From Flavobacterium succinicans LMG 10402 (GTDB lineage: Bacteria; Bacteroidota; Bacteroidia; Flavobacteriales; Flavobacteriaceae): 64,000 nucleotides of DNA. Numbering within the stretch: the stretch's first letter is position 1; each line of letters opens with the position of its first letter. A program made the position numbers and the translations under genes. Under the pieces are notes generated by a model that worked only from the letters and a program-made list of their open reading frames with translations, did no database searches and had not been told where the DNA came from. The stretch is taken from positions 62,001-126,000 of the forward strand of contig NZ_JATV01000005.1 of NCBI RefSeq assembly GCF_000611675.1. The letters run 5' to 3'. Below, piece after piece: positions 45,614 to 55,038 of the stretch.

Positions 45614-45833
45614 AACCAATTACAACTCTATACACAAATATACCATAAAGATTCATAGACAAACCCATAGTTTACCTATTGTTTTTTCTTTTAGCAACAT
45701 GTCACTTATTTGAGACAATCGACAACAAAATACGACACTATACTAAGTGTATTGTTGTCATTGCCCAGTAATGTGACTAAAATTACACTATCCACCAAAG
45801 TAAAGTAACATCTTTGCATCATAAAATCTAATT

Positions 45834-46619
45834 ATGGAATATATCGGCTATTTAGCGTCTATTATTATTGGTTTATCCTTGGGGCTTATTGGAGGTGGAG
45901 GATCTATTTTGACCATACCAATTTTGGTATATTTATTCAAAATCAACCCGGAATTAGCCACTAGTTATTCTTTATTTATTGTTGGGTTATCTTCCTTATT
46001 TGGGTGTTTTAGCCATTATCGAATGGGGCATTTAAAAATCAAAGCCGCTTTGTATTTTGCAGTACCGTCAGTGGTTTCTATCTTGATAATAAGAGAAGTC
46101 ATTTTTCCAAAAATCGCTTCAACCTTATTCTCGATTGCAAGTTATCAAGTCTCAAAAGACTTTTTAATTATGATTGTTTTTTCGGTTTTAATGATTTTAG
46201 CCGCCGTTTCTATGATCCGAAAAAATCTTCCTGAAATTACAGCTACAACCACCAATTACTCACAATTGAGTTTTATTGGTTTTATTGTTGGCATTATTAC
46301 GGGCTTTTTGGGCGCTGGTGGCGGTTTTTTAATCATACCCGCTTTACTTTTTTTTGCTAATCTCCCCATGAAACAAGCCGTTGGCACTTCATTGTTAATT
46401 ATTTTTATTAATTCAGCCATTGGTTTTGCAGGTGATGTATATATAGGCACGCCAATCAATTATGCTTTTTTACTAACCATCGCTGCGATGGCCTTTATCG
46501 GAATTTTGATAGGTACGCGACTCTCTAAAAAAATAGATGGCACCAAACTCAAACCTCTTTTCGGCTGGTTCATATTAGTAATGGGAATTTACATCATTTC
46601 AAAAGAGCTCTTTTTTTAG
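45834..46619 (+). CDS. TauE/SafE-family sulfite/anion exporter
   Basis: The 261-residue membrane protein has about eight helices with the two-fold repeat typical of TauE/SafE permeases: SLGLIGGGGSILTIPILVYL near residue 16 and ITGFLGAGGGFLIIPALLFF near 155. Members export sulfite, sulfoacetate or similar organosulfur anions. Its place in front of the persulfide dioxygenase-rhodanese gene suggests removal of sulfite produced there. Confidence 0.88.
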   Translation: MEYIGYLASIIIGLSLGLIGGGGSILTIPILVYLFKINPELATSYSLFIVGLSSLFGCFSHYRMGHLKIKAALYFAVPSVVSILIIREVIFPKIASTLFSIASYQVSKDFLIMIVFSVLMILAAVSMIRKNLPEITATTTNYSQLSFIGFIVGIITGFLGAGGGFLIIPALLFFANLPMKQAVGTSLLIIFINSAIGFAGDVYIGTPINYAFLLTIAAMAFIGILIGTRLSKKIDGTKLKPLFGWFILVMGIYIISKELFF

Positions 46620-46665
46620 TCATAACTTAGTAACATTTATCACATTATTTATCAAAATTCAATGC

Positions 46666-46673
46666 TACTTTTG
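46666..46673 (+). promoter_or_regulatory. -7 promoter element of the persulfide dioxygenase gene
   Basis: TACTTTTG matches the consensus and lies 23 bases before the ATG at 46697. No TTTG-type -33 element lies at the usual distance, as might be expected of an activator-dependent promoter. Confidence 0.4.
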
Positions 46674-46696
46674 TATAGCAAATAAATCCAAATACC

Positions 46697-48112
46697 ATGC
46701 AAATAGAACAAATTTATACCGGTTGCTTAGCGCAAGGAGCGTATTACATTACTTCAAATGGCGAAGCGGCCATTATAGACCCGTTACGTGAGGTACAACC
46801 CTATTTATCTCGTTTAGAACGCGATCGTGTACAGCTAAAATACATTTTCGAAACTCATTTTCATGCAGATTTTGTATCAGGTCACCTAGATTTAAGTAAG
46901 GCTACTGGCGCACCTATTGTTTATGGACCCACTGCTAAACCAGAATTCGAGGCGCTAGTTGCCAAAGATCATCAGGTTTTTGAAATCGGAAACATCAAAA
47001 TCAAAGTATTGCACACCCCTGGTCACACCATGGAAAGTTCCACTTACTTGCTGTTGGATGAAAACGGCAAAGAACACGCTATTTTCTCTGGCGACACCTT
47101 ATTTATTGGCGATGTTGGACGCCCAGATTTAGCTCAAAAAGCAGCAGCAATGACACAAGAACAATTGGCTGGTATTCTTTTTCATTCTTTAAGAGACAAA
47201 GTAATGACCTTGCCTGACGATGTTATTGTGTATCCCGCTCATGGCGCCGGCAGTGCGTGTGGCAAAAACATGAGTAAAGAAACCGTTTCCACCATTGGAC
47301 AACAAAAAGCGACCAACTATGCTTTGAGAGCTAACATGACCGAAGCTGAATTTATCAAAGAGGTAACCGATGGATTATTACCTCCACCCGCTTATTTCGG
47401 AATGAACGTTGCTATGAACAAAAAGGGATACGAAAGTTTTGAAAAGGTATTACATAATGGAATGAGAGCGCTATCGGTAGCCGACTTTGAAAGAATAGCC
47501 GAAGAAACTGGCGCTTTGATTTTAGACACCCGAAACAATGGTGATTTTTACAAAGCCTTCATTCCACAATCCATAAATATAGGCATTAATGGTGATTTTG
47601 CTCCTTGGGTAGGTGCAATGATTGCCGATGTACAGCAACCTATTCTTTTGGTAACAGAACTCGAAAAAGAAGAAGAAACCGTCACTCGATTAAGTCGTGT
47701 AGGTTTTGACCAAATTTTAGGGCACTTAGAAGGGGGATTTGAATCGTGGGTAAAAGCAAATAAAGAAATTGACACCATTAATAGAATTACTCCTACGGTG
47801 TTTGAAGAAAAATTAAATACGGCAAACGACCTAATCATAGACATTAGAAAGGAAAGCGAGTACAGTGCTGAGCATGTTGCAGAAGCCTATAACAAACCCT
47901 TGTCTGCTATCAACGATTGGATTACAACTATAGATCCGAAACAACATTTTTACATGCATTGTGCCGGTGGTTACCGAAGCATGATTGCTGCCTCAATCTT
48001 ACAAGCACGCGGCTTTAGAAACTTCACCGAAATTGAAGGGGGCTTTAATGCTATTGCCAAAACAACGGTCCCAAAAACAGATTTTGTTTGCCAAAGTAAA
48101 GTGTTGAAGTAA
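46697..48112 (+). CDS. Metallo-beta-lactamase-fold persulfide dioxygenase fused to two rhodanese domains
   Basis: The 471-residue protein starts with an ETHE1-like domain: THFHADFVSG (ligands His54, His56, Asp58), LHTPGHTMESSTYLL, IFSGDTLFIGDVGRPDL and VYPAHGAGSACG. Such enzymes oxidise glutathione or coenzyme persulfide to sulfite. A rhodanese domain follows near 265-355 but lacks an active-site Cys (ILLVTELEKEEE). A second, near 375-465, has the Cys in MHCAGGYRSM. The fusion would pass sulfane sulfur between the modules. Confidence 0.88.
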   Translation: MQIEQIYTGCLAQGAYYITSNGEAAIIDPLREVQPYLSRLERDRVQLKYIFETHFHADFVSGHLDLSKATGAPIVYGPTAKPEFEALVAKDHQVFEIGNIKIKVLHTPGHTMESSTYLLLDENGKEHAIFSGDTLFIGDVGRPDLAQKAAAMTQEQLAGILFHSLRDKVMTLPDDVIVYPAHGAGSACGKNMSKETVSTIGQQKATNYALRANMTEAEFIKEVTDGLLPPPAYFGMNVAMNKKGYESFEKVLHNGMRALSVADFERIAEETGALILDTRNNGDFYKAFIPQSINIGINGDFAPWVGAMIADVQQPILLVTELEKEEETVTRLSRVGFDQILGHLEGGFESWVKANKEIDTINRITPTVFEEKLNTANDLIIDIRKESEYSAEHVAEAYNKPLSAINDWITTIDPKQHFYMHCAGGYRSMIAASILQARGFRNFTEIEGGFNAIAKTTVPKTDFVCQSKVLK

Positions 48113-48228
48113 AAATAAGACAATAGATTAAAAACCAAGAAGCAAAACAAGTGAGGAAAATATAATTGAAACTCCCACACTTATTTTATAATACACTGAA
48201 ATTAAACCATTAACTCAATCAAAGTATC

Positions 48229-48432
48229 ATGAAAAAAAACATGGGAATAACCGATAAAAGAATTCGAGTGTTGATCGCAATTGTAATTGCTTCGCTTTAT
48301 TATACTAAAGTGATTGACGGAACCATGGCTATAGTATTATTAGCACTGGCTATTGTGTTTTTGTTGACTAGTTTTATTAGTTTTTGTCCATTGTATTTAC
48401 CCTTCGGGATATCGACCATTAAGAAAAAATAA
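48229..48432 (+). CDS. DUF2892 (YgaP-like) small membrane protein
   Basis: The 67-residue protein begins MKKNMGITDKRIRVLIAIVI and has two membrane helices, with SFCPLYLPFGIST near the end, as in the membrane part of YgaP and DUF2892 proteins. These often accompany rhodaneses. The methyltransferase fusion gene follows after 2 bases, so they are co-transcribed. Confidence 0.85.
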   Translation: MKKNMGITDKRIRVLIAIVIASLYYTKVIDGTMAIVLLALAIVFLLTSFISFCPLYLPFGISTIKKK

Positions 48433-48434
48433 GC

Positions 48435-49268
48435 ATGAAAGACTTGAATTGTTGCGTAACGAGTTGCGAGAAACCGTTAGACGAATCCTATTGGAATATG
48501 CAATACCAATCTCAAACTACAGGTTGGGATTTGGGCGCGGTTTCGCCTCCTATTAAAGAATATATCGATCAGTTGAAGGATCCCAGTATTTCGATACTAA
48601 TTCCGGGCTGTGGCAATACGTATGAAGCTGAATACCTCTTAGAAAAAGGGTTTACCAATATCACCGTAATTGATATTGCGCCAACTTTGGTTGAAAAATT
48701 AAAACGAAAATTTAAAAATACTACTGCTATACGAGTACTTTTGGGTGATTTTTTCGAACTTCAAGATCGTTATGATTTGATTCTGGAACAAACTTTTTTC
48801 TGTGCTTTGCCCCCGCACATGCGTCAGCAATACGTTTGGAAAATGCATCAACTTTTGACAGAAAATGGCAAAATAGTAGGATTATTTTTTAATCGTGATT
48901 TCGAAATAAGTCCGCCTTTTGGCGGCAATCAGAAAGAGTATGAAAAATTATTTGCACCAGCTTTTGATCTAAAAACACTCTCGGTGTGTGTAAACTCGGC
49001 TTCACCAAGAGCTGCTACAGAACTGTTTTTTATTTTTCAAAAAAAGGCAAAAGTAATTGTACAATACTTTACACTACAAGGTGTTACTTGCTCGAATTGC
49101 ACTAAAACGATTCTTGATAAAATACACGCTATTCCGGGTGTAATTGATGCACAAATCAATGCTTCTTTTTCGGATTTGATTGTCACTAGTACCAATGAAA
49201 TTGCATTAAAAACCCTAGTTGACTTACTAGCCTATGAGCCCGAATATAGTATTGCATTACAACTGTAA
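48435..49268 (+). CDS. TPMT-like SAM methyltransferase fused to a heavy-metal-associated domain
   Basis: The 277-residue protein has an N-terminal methyltransferase domain of the thiopurine methyltransferase type: GWDLGAVSPPIKEYID near residue 29, the SAM site ILIPGCGNTYEAEYLL near 53, and ILEQTFFCALPP near 115. From about residue 210 it continues into a heavy-metal-associated domain with GVTCSNCTKT (Cys219 and Cys222). TPMT enzymes methylate thiols, selenite or tellurite. The metal or thiol bound by the second domain is unknown. It follows the DUF2892 gene by 2 bases. Confidence 0.82.
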   Translation: MKDLNCCVTSCEKPLDESYWNMQYQSQTTGWDLGAVSPPIKEYIDQLKDPSISILIPGCGNTYEAEYLLEKGFTNITVIDIAPTLVEKLKRKFKNTTAIRVLLGDFFELQDRYDLILEQTFFCALPPHMRQQYVWKMHQLLTENGKIVGLFFNRDFEISPPFGGNQKEYEKLFAPAFDLKTLSVCVNSASPRAATELFFIFQKKAKVIVQYFTLQGVTCSNCTKTILDKIHAIPGVIDAQINASFSDLIVTSTNEIALKTLVDLLAYEPEYSIALQL

Positions 49269-49416
49269 ATTGGAGTATTAGCATAATGCTTTGTGTTCTT
49301 TTATACAAAAAGTCTATCTTTTAGAGTAGAACAAGAATGAGTTGATACCATTTAACAATAGTGATTTCAATAACAGATAGAAAAAATGATACTAGAAAAG
49401 CAAATTGTATCTCTAT

Positions 49417-49505
49417 AACCCCGGTAGGAGCGGCATCCTTTGCTTTTTTGATTAAAAAAAAGCAAAGATATAGCGGATAACGGGACGATGTTGCCTAAGA
49501 AGCCT
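49417..49505 (+). ncRNA. Structured element resembling flavo-1 RNA motif, copy 3
   Basis: AACCCCGGTAGGAGCGGCAT is followed by a hairpin with a 12-bp perfect stem (49438-49449 with 49456-49467, loop of 6), then GATATAGCGGATAACGGGA. The layout matches the copies near 12.8 and 29.9 kb. It lies in the 285-base gap between the methyltransferase fusion and the next small membrane protein. Confidence 0.55.
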
Positions 49506-49553
49506 CATATGCCCGTTTCAAAAAATTAATAAAAATTACACTTTAAGATAATA

Positions 49554-49742
49554 ATGAAGAGACAATTATTTAGCAACTGGCACTTGATGCGCTGGATTAG
49601 ATTGGCTTTTGCCTTGTTTTTGTTAGGAGAGGCGTATGCTACACGAGAATGGTTTTTTATCATTTTCGGCTTGTTTTTCCTGCTTCAAGCTTTGTTTAAC
49701 GCAGGTTGTGGTGCCAATGGTTGCGCTATGCCAAAAAAATAA
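49554..49742 (+). CDS. Small membrane protein with Cys-containing tail
   Basis: The 62-residue protein has two short hydrophobic segments (LAFALFLLGEAY, FFIIFGLFFLLQALF) and ends with AGCGANGCAMPKK, giving two Cys for possible thiol chemistry. It resembles the membrane part of DUF2892 proteins. The thioredoxin gene begins 12 bases later, so the pair is likely linked in function. Confidence 0.7.
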   Translation: MKRQLFSNWHLMRWIRLAFALFLLGEAYATREWFFIIFGLFFLLQALFNAGCGANGCAMPKK

Positions 49743-49753
49743 TTTGAGATACC

Positions 49754-50056
49754 ATGAATAATTTTCAACAACTGATAGCTTCAGACCAAGCTGTTTTGGT
49801 CGATTTTTTTGCTACTTGGTGCGGGCCTTGTCAAATGCTAAGTCCAATTTTGAAACAAGTAAAAGAAACACTTGGAGAACGCATTACGATTATCAAAATT
49901 GATGTGGATAAAAACCAAGCGATCGCTTCGCAGTTTCAAGTACGCGGGGTACCCACAATGATTTTGTTTCAAAACGGTAAGCAATTGTGGCGTCAATCGG
50001 GTGTGGTAAGCAAGGACGAATTGATCCAAATTATCATAGCGAAAAGCAACACATGA
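49754..50056 (+). CDS. Thioredoxin
   Basis: The 100-residue protein is a standalone thioredoxin with the active site WCGPC at residues 22-26 and the cis-Pro segment RGVPTMILF. It lacks a signal peptide, so it acts in the cytoplasm, where it could reduce persulfides formed on rhodaneses. The stop codon overlaps the next start by 4 bases. Confidence 0.9.
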   Translation: MNNFQQLIASDQAVLVDFFATWCGPCQMLSPILKQVKETLGERITIIKIDVDKNQAIASQFQVRGVPTMILFQNGKQLWRQSGVVSKDELIQIIIAKSNT

Positions 50057-50247
50057 GCAAGCAAGGAATTGTGGCCGCCGGGATTGGAATTTTGGTGGGC
50101 TTAGTAGCTGGTTATTGGTATTATTCGGCTATTGGATGTGCTTCTGGAAGCTGTTCTATCACCTCGAATCCTGTCAATAGCACCTTGTACGGAGGACTCA
50201 TTGGAGGGCTAATCGGAAGTTTTTTTGAGAAAAAACGAACAAAATAG
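50053..50247 (+). CDS. DUF6132-like small membrane protein
   Basis: The start at 50053 overlaps the thioredoxin stop in an ATGA junction. The 64-residue product has two membrane segments (GIVAAGIGILVGLVAGYWYY and a glycine-rich second) with IGCASGSCSIT between them, holding two Cys. I associate this pattern with DUF6132, often found beside thioredoxin and rhodanese genes. The role is unknown. Confidence 0.75.
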   Translation: MSKQGIVAAGIGILVGLVAGYWYYSAIGCASGSCSITSNPVNSTLYGGLIGGLIGSFFEKKRTK

Positions 50248-50320
50248 GGTTTTCTCAATCGTTTTCTTAAGTTTTTATTGCTATATCTCAAAAAAAAATG
50301 AAACTTTCTGTATTCTGATT

Positions 50321-50328
50321 TATCTTTG
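50321..50328 (+). promoter_or_regulatory. -7 promoter element of cydAB
   Basis: TATCTTTG matches the consensus and lies 21 bases before the cydA ATG. No -33 element is evident. Confidence 0.45.
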
Positions 50329-50349
50329 TGTGTATAAAAAACACAGAAA

Positions 50350-51690
50350 ATGGACGTAGAAATTTTAGCTCGTATCCAATTTGCCTTTACTATTGCCTTT
50401 CATTATATCTACCCCCCGTTAAGTATTGGTCTTGGACTTCTTATTGTACTTTTTGAAAGTATTTACCTAAAAACAGGAAACAAAGAATATGAAATTCTGA
50501 CTCGTTTTTGGATTAAAATCTTTGCCTTAACCTTTGGAATTGGTGTGGCTACAGGAATTATCATGGAGTTTGAATTTGGTACCAATTGGGCCGTTTATTC
50601 AAGGTACGTTGGAGATATTTTTGGAAGTGCTTTAGCTGCCGAAGGATTATTCGCATTTGGATTAGAAAGTACCTTTTTGGGGATTTTACTTTTTGGTTGG
50701 AATCGAGTAAAACCTTGGGTACATTTGGTTTCAACTATTGGTGTGTTCTTAGGATCTATGTTTTCGGCCGTTTGGATTGTTGTGGCTAACTCTTGGCAAC
50801 AAACTCCAGCAGGCTATCACATTGTAGGTGAAGGACTCAATGCCCGAGCTGAAGTCACTGACTTTTGGGCAATGGTTTTCAATCCTTCTAGCGTAGACCG
50901 ATTAATTCATACTTGGCAAGGCGCTTTCTTGGCTGGTGCTTTTTTAGTGTTAAGTGTTCATGCTTATTACTTGCGAAAAGGACGTTTTGTAGCTATTTCA
51001 AAAAAAGCTTTTCCTATTGCTTTGGTTGTGGCCACCGTTTTCTCTTTCGCCCAATTACTTTCTGGTCATAGCTCAGCTGATGGTGTAGCGGTAAATCAAC
51101 CCGCAAAATTAGCAGCCATGGAAGGGCATTTCGAAAAAGAAGCCCCAGCAGACCTATATCTTTTCGGTTGGGTAAATAAAAAAGATCAAACTGTAACGGG
51201 ACTAAGTATTCCGGGAGGTTTATCCTTTTTAGTACATCAAGATTTTGAGGCGCCCATAAAAGGTTTAAACGATTTTCCTGAAGAAGATCGACCAGGGCAA
51301 ATCAACGCCGTATTTCAGTTTTATCATATCATGATTTCTATTGGTATGTTCTTGATTGCACTTACCTTTTTTGCCTGTTATAAATGGTACCGAGGCACAT
51401 TGTATGAAACAAAATGGCTTTTAGGTGTTTTTGCTTACGCTGTACTCTTACCACAAATTGCCAATCAAGTTGGGTGGTTTGCAGCCGAAATGGGGCGCCA
51501 ACCTTGGGTGGTGTATGGCCATTTAAGAACCAGTCAAGCGTTTTCTCAAGAAGTTTCATCGCAACAAATTCTATTTTCTTTGATTCTTTTTACCTTGGTG
51601 TACACACTTTTATTGCTTTTATTTATTTATTCTGTAAATAAAAAAATAAAACACGGCCCTTACGAACATTCAGATATTGCTTTAAATTAA
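50350..51690 (+). CDS. cydA: Cytochrome bd ubiquinol oxidase subunit I
   Basis: This membrane protein holds the hemes of the bd oxidase, which reduces oxygen with electrons from menaquinol and resists sulfide and cyanide. FHYIYPPLSIG near residue 17 includes a heme His, GRQPWVVYGHLRTSQAFS near 380 is the conserved late motif, and QPAKLAAMEGHFE near 250 carries the quinol-site Lys and Glu. At 446 residues it lacks the insertion of the long-Q-loop form. Nine or so helices are visible. Confidence 0.93.
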   Translation: MDVEILARIQFAFTIAFHYIYPPLSIGLGLLIVLFESIYLKTGNKEYEILTRFWIKIFALTFGIGVATGIIMEFEFGTNWAVYSRYVGDIFGSALAAEGLFAFGLESTFLGILLFGWNRVKPWVHLVSTIGVFLGSMFSAVWIVVANSWQQTPAGYHIVGEGLNARAEVTDFWAMVFNPSSVDRLIHTWQGAFLAGAFLVLSVHAYYLRKGRFVAISKKAFPIALVVATVFSFAQLLSGHSSADGVAVNQPAKLAAMEGHFEKEAPADLYLFGWVNKKDQTVTGLSIPGGLSFLVHQDFEAPIKGLNDFPEEDRPGQINAVFQFYHIMISIGMFLIALTFFACYKWYRGTLYETKWLLGVFAYAVLLPQIANQVGWFAAEMGRQPWVVYGHLRTSQAFSQEVSSQQILFSLILFTLVYTLLLLLFIYSVNKKIKHGPYEHSDIALN

Positions 51691-51710
51691 CCCTTTTTAT
51701 TACAAAACAA

Positions 51711-52748
51711 ATGGAATATTTTTTAGGTATTGATTATCCTACCCTTTGGTATTTAGTTATTGGCTTATTATTTTCTGGTTATGCTATTTTAGAAGGATTT
51801 GATTTTGGAGCGGGCGCTTGGCATTTATTTTTCAGAAAAGACATCAGTCGTCGAATTGCCATCAACGCCATTGGTCCTGTTTGGGATGCGAATCAAGTTT
51901 GGCTGGTTATAGGTGGAGGCGCATTATTTGCTGGTTTTCCGGTAATGTATGCCACCATGCTTTCGGCAATGTATGTTCCGTTTATGATTTTTTTATTTTT
52001 TAATATTTTACGCGCTGCAGCCATCAAATTTAGAAGTGCTGAAGAAATGCTCTGGTGGCGTAAAACTTGGGATATTATATACTGTACCTCTAGCAGTATG
52101 ATTGCTTTTTTACTTGGAGTTGTTCTTGGAAATATTTTACAAGGATTAGCCTTAGGACCCAATTTTAGTTATAAAGGTGGAGTGATTCTTTCATTTTTGA
52201 ATCCCTATGCTATCATGGTTGGGTTTACCACCCTATCATTATTCATGACGCAAGGTGCTATTTATTTGTTGCTAAAAACCGAGGGTACACTACATCAACG
52301 ATTAACTTTTCTATTAAGAAAAGGAATGATTTTTTTCATTGTTAGTTTTGGTATCACTTCTTTGTACACTCTGATTTTTATTCCTGGAGTAACCGAAAAT
52401 TTCAGACAAAATCCACTCTATTTTGCTGTGCCTGTAATTTCATTTTTAGCCGTAGCCAACGTCCCCCGATTGGTTTCAAAAAAAGAATACATGAAAGCAT
52501 TAATATTTTCGTCGTTAACTATGTCTTTATTGCTAATGTTGGTGGCTCTTCACCTCTACCCAACCTTGCTCTTATCAACTATTAATCCAGAGTATAGTGT
52601 TACTATTTACAATGCTGCATCGTCTCAAAAATCATTAGGGATTATGCTTACCATCGTTGCCATTGGTGCGCCGCTGTTAGGAGCATATTTCTTTTTTCTC
52701 TATAAAACCTTTAATGGAAAAGTAAAATTAGACGATACTAGTTATTAA
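51711..52748 (+). CDS. cydB: Cytochrome bd ubiquinol oxidase subunit II
   Basis: The 345-residue membrane protein pairs with CydA. YAILEGFDFGAGAWHLFF near residue 24 and GPVWDANQVWLVIGGGALFA near 54 are classic CydB signatures. It follows cydA by 20 bases, so both form one operon. The convergent hybrid kinase gene begins 13 bases beyond its stop. Confidence 0.93.
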   Translation: MEYFLGIDYPTLWYLVIGLLFSGYAILEGFDFGAGAWHLFFRKDISRRIAINAIGPVWDANQVWLVIGGGALFAGFPVMYATMLSAMYVPFMIFLFFNILRAAAIKFRSAEEMLWWRKTWDIIYCTSSSMIAFLLGVVLGNILQGLALGPNFSYKGGVILSFLNPYAIMVGFTTLSLFMTQGAIYLLLKTEGTLHQRLTFLLRKGMIFFIVSFGITSLYTLIFIPGVTENFRQNPLYFAVPVISFLAVANVPRLVSKKEYMKALIFSSLTMSLLLMLVALHLYPTLLLSTINPEYSVTIYNAASSQKSLGIMLTIVAIGAPLLGAYFFFLYKTFNGKVKLDDTSY

Positions 52749-52761
52749 TCAATATAAGATA

Positions 52762-54759
52762 TTATTGAATCCATTTTTGAATAATTTGTTGAAAATCTTG
52801 TACCAAAATAGGTTTAGAAAGATAGTCATTCATGCCAAATTCAATACATTTTTCACGCTCACCATTTAAGATTCCAGCCGTTAAAGCAATGATAGGAATG
52901 TTTTTATATTGCGGTAATTTTCGGATTTCGGCAGTAGCCTCATAACCATTTTTCAGGGGCATTTGAATATCCATTAATATCAAATCAAAAAGTTTGTTTT
53001 GAGCTAACTGAATCGCTTCGTCTCCATCATTTGCCTCAGAGATGATAGCATTTGGAAATATTTTTTTTGTCAGTGTTACAGCCAGATAGCGATTTACTTT
53101 GTTATCTTCTACAATCAAGACCTTAAAATCATCCCAATTGATTTCATTCGTTTTCTCCATTACAATAGTATCATAATTATTTTGTGTCTGATTTGGTAAT
53201 TCCTTCAAATTTACGGTAAAATAAAAAACACTTCCTACTCCAACTTGGCTATTTACCTTAAGCTCACTTCCCATTAATCCTAATAACTGATTGCAAATCG
53301 TTAACCCAAGACCTGTCCCACCAAATACTCTTGAAGTTGTGGTATCTTCTTGAACAAAAGACTCAAAGATCTTGTCTTGATTTTTTTCTTTTATGCCGAT
53401 CCCCGTATCTTTAACGGAAAATTGAATAGCAAATACACTTTCTTTAAACCCACCAACCACCTGTATATCAACATGTATTTGACCAATAAATGTAAATTTA
53501 ATCGCATTACTAATTAAATTCACCAACACTTGTTTGAGACGTAAAGCATCAGCGTATACAAAACAAGGGACATTTTCGTGAATGGTTACCGATAATTCAA
53601 CTCCTTTTTGCTGTGCTTGAAATTTAAAAAGATGAATGGCTTGCTGCACCAATTCGTACAGATCAACTTGTTCAATATTTAGTTGAAATTTCCCTGCTTC
53701 TATTTTGGAAAAATCAAGAATATTATTAATAATTCCTAGCAATGTAATTGCCGATTCGTTGATTGTTTTCAAATATTCAACTTGGTGTTCGTCTAAGTTG
53801 GTTGCAGATAATAAGTTTGAAAAACCAATAATACCATTTAAAGGAGTGCGAATTTCATGACTCATATTCGCTAAAAATTCTGATTTGGTTTTATTGGCTT
53901 TTTCAGCCTTTTTTTTAGCTTTAATTAAAGCTATTTCTAGTTCCTTCCTTTCTGTAATGTCACGGATTGTACCGACTATAGCATAAGGAATCCCAGAGGC
54001 ATCACATTTCAAGGATCCTTTACCGTGAAACCAGCGCTCTTTTCCGTCGGAAGGTCGAATAATTTTGTATTCTTTATCAAATGGATGTTTTTGAGTCAAT
54101 ACATCATCCATAATATAATGCTCTAAATCTTGTTTGAAATCAGGATGAACCAAATCAAGCCACATGTGCGAATCAAAAGAGTCAGCTGAGGAAATACCCA
54201 AAAGTGTATCTAGAAGCGGAGAGCGAGACCATTTTGCGTTTTTTAAATCTATACTATATGTACCAATACTGGCAATTTGTTGGGTTTCTGTCAAAAACTG
54301 TTCTTTTTCTATCAATAAAATTTCAGCCAATTTTCGATGAGAAACATCTCTTAAAATAGAAAGTATTGTGTTATTCGTTAATAATTTAGAGCGAATTTCC
54401 AAGTACAGAATAGTGCCATCATTTCTTTTTACTTTCCTTTCCGATTGGACAGATAACCCTTTTCTTAATTTTTTATATTGAAAAGGCTTAATTAAGAGCT
54501 CGTCATCGAAAACAAAATCATAGATCGATTTGGTTAACAATTCTTCTTCGGTGAAACCAGATATCGTACAAGTGTTGTCGTTTACACTCAAAATCTGCCC
54601 ATCAAAAGTAGTTACAACAATAGCATCAAGCATTTGTTTGACCAAAACACGATATTTTTCGTCACACTCTTTTTCTTTTTCAACTTGCGTTACCGAATTT
54701 GATATCATAACCTTACTGATTAAAATAGTAACAATTAAATTCGAAGATATATTGGACAT
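52762..54759 (-). CDS. Hybrid histidine kinase with PAS domains
   Basis: The 665-residue protein seems soluble: a first PAS domain at about 35-145 ([18 protein letters not shown]), a second PAS/PAC at about 155-275, HisKA with [15 protein letters not shown] near 297, an ATPase domain ([24 protein letters not shown]) and a C-terminal receiver with Asp in [13 protein letters not shown] near 592. It senses a signal through PAS and relays phosphate internally; the ligand is unknown. A later in-frame ATG at 54708 is another possible start. Confidence 0.9.
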   Translation of the reverse strand: MSNISSNLIVTILISKVMISNSVTQVEKEKECDEKYRVLVKQMLDAIVVTTFDGQILSVNDNTCTISGFTEEELLTKSIYDFVFDDELLIKPFQYKKLRKGLSVQSERKVKRNDGTILYLEIRSKLLTNNTILSILRDVSHRKLAEILLIEKEQFLTETQQIASIGTYSIDLKNAKWSRSPLLDTLLGISSADSFDSHMWLDLVHPDFKQDLEHYIMDDVLTQKHPFDKEYKIIRPSDGKERWFHGKGSLKCDASGIPYAIVGTIRDITERKELEIALIKAKKKAEKANKTKSEFLANMSHEIRTPLNGIIGFSNLLSATNLDEHQVEYLKTINESAITLLGIINNILDFSKIEAGKFQLNIEQVDLYELVQQAIHLFKFQAQQKGVELSVTIHENVPCFVYADALRLKQVLVNLISNAIKFTFIGQIHVDIQVVGGFKESVFAIQFSVKDTGIGIKEKNQDKIFESFVQEDTTTSRVFGGTGLGLTICNQLLGLMGSELKVNSQVGVGSVFYFTVNLKELPNQTQNNYDTIVMEKTNEINWDDFKVLIVEDNKVNRYLAVTLTKKIFPNAIISEANDGDEAIQLAQNKLFDLILMDIQMPLKNGYEATAEIRKLPQYKNIPIIALTAGILNGEREKCIEFGMNDYLSKPILVQDFQQIIQKWIQ

Positions 54760-54882
54760 ACAAAGTAACGAAATTTACATAATTATTTGTTCTAAATCAC
54801 AAATAAAACACTAAAATCATAAAAATCACAACACTATAATGCTATATAAAGAATAATTAGCTTAAAAATTTAAGACATTGTG

Positions 54883-54926
54883 AAAAAAAAGAGGTTGTCT
54901 AAAAATAAAGACAACCTCTTTTTTTT
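54883..54926. terminator. Hairpin with T run between kinase and ankyrin genes
   Basis: AAAAAAGAGGTTGTCT and AGACAACCTCTTTTTT form a 16-bp stem with an 8-base loop. On the minus strand it follows the ankyrin gene, which it may terminate. The rest of the gap from 54760 to 55038 shows no other clear signal. Confidence 0.7.
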
Positions 54927-55038
54927 AAGTAAAATATTTGAATAGCTAACATGAATAATTTTCATATAAAAACTTTTCAGAAAGACATTTGGACTTCTTG
55001 TGACACTTTCTTGTTGTACGATTGATAATTCATTACAA

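Noticed and set aside
45768..45786. GTAAT-9-ATTAC palindrome upstream of the TauE/SafE gene as a Crp/Fnr operator
   Set aside because: The arms are short and the spacing does not fit the usual TTGAT-4-ATCAA pattern; I found no second copy upstream of the neighbouring genes, so support is too weak.
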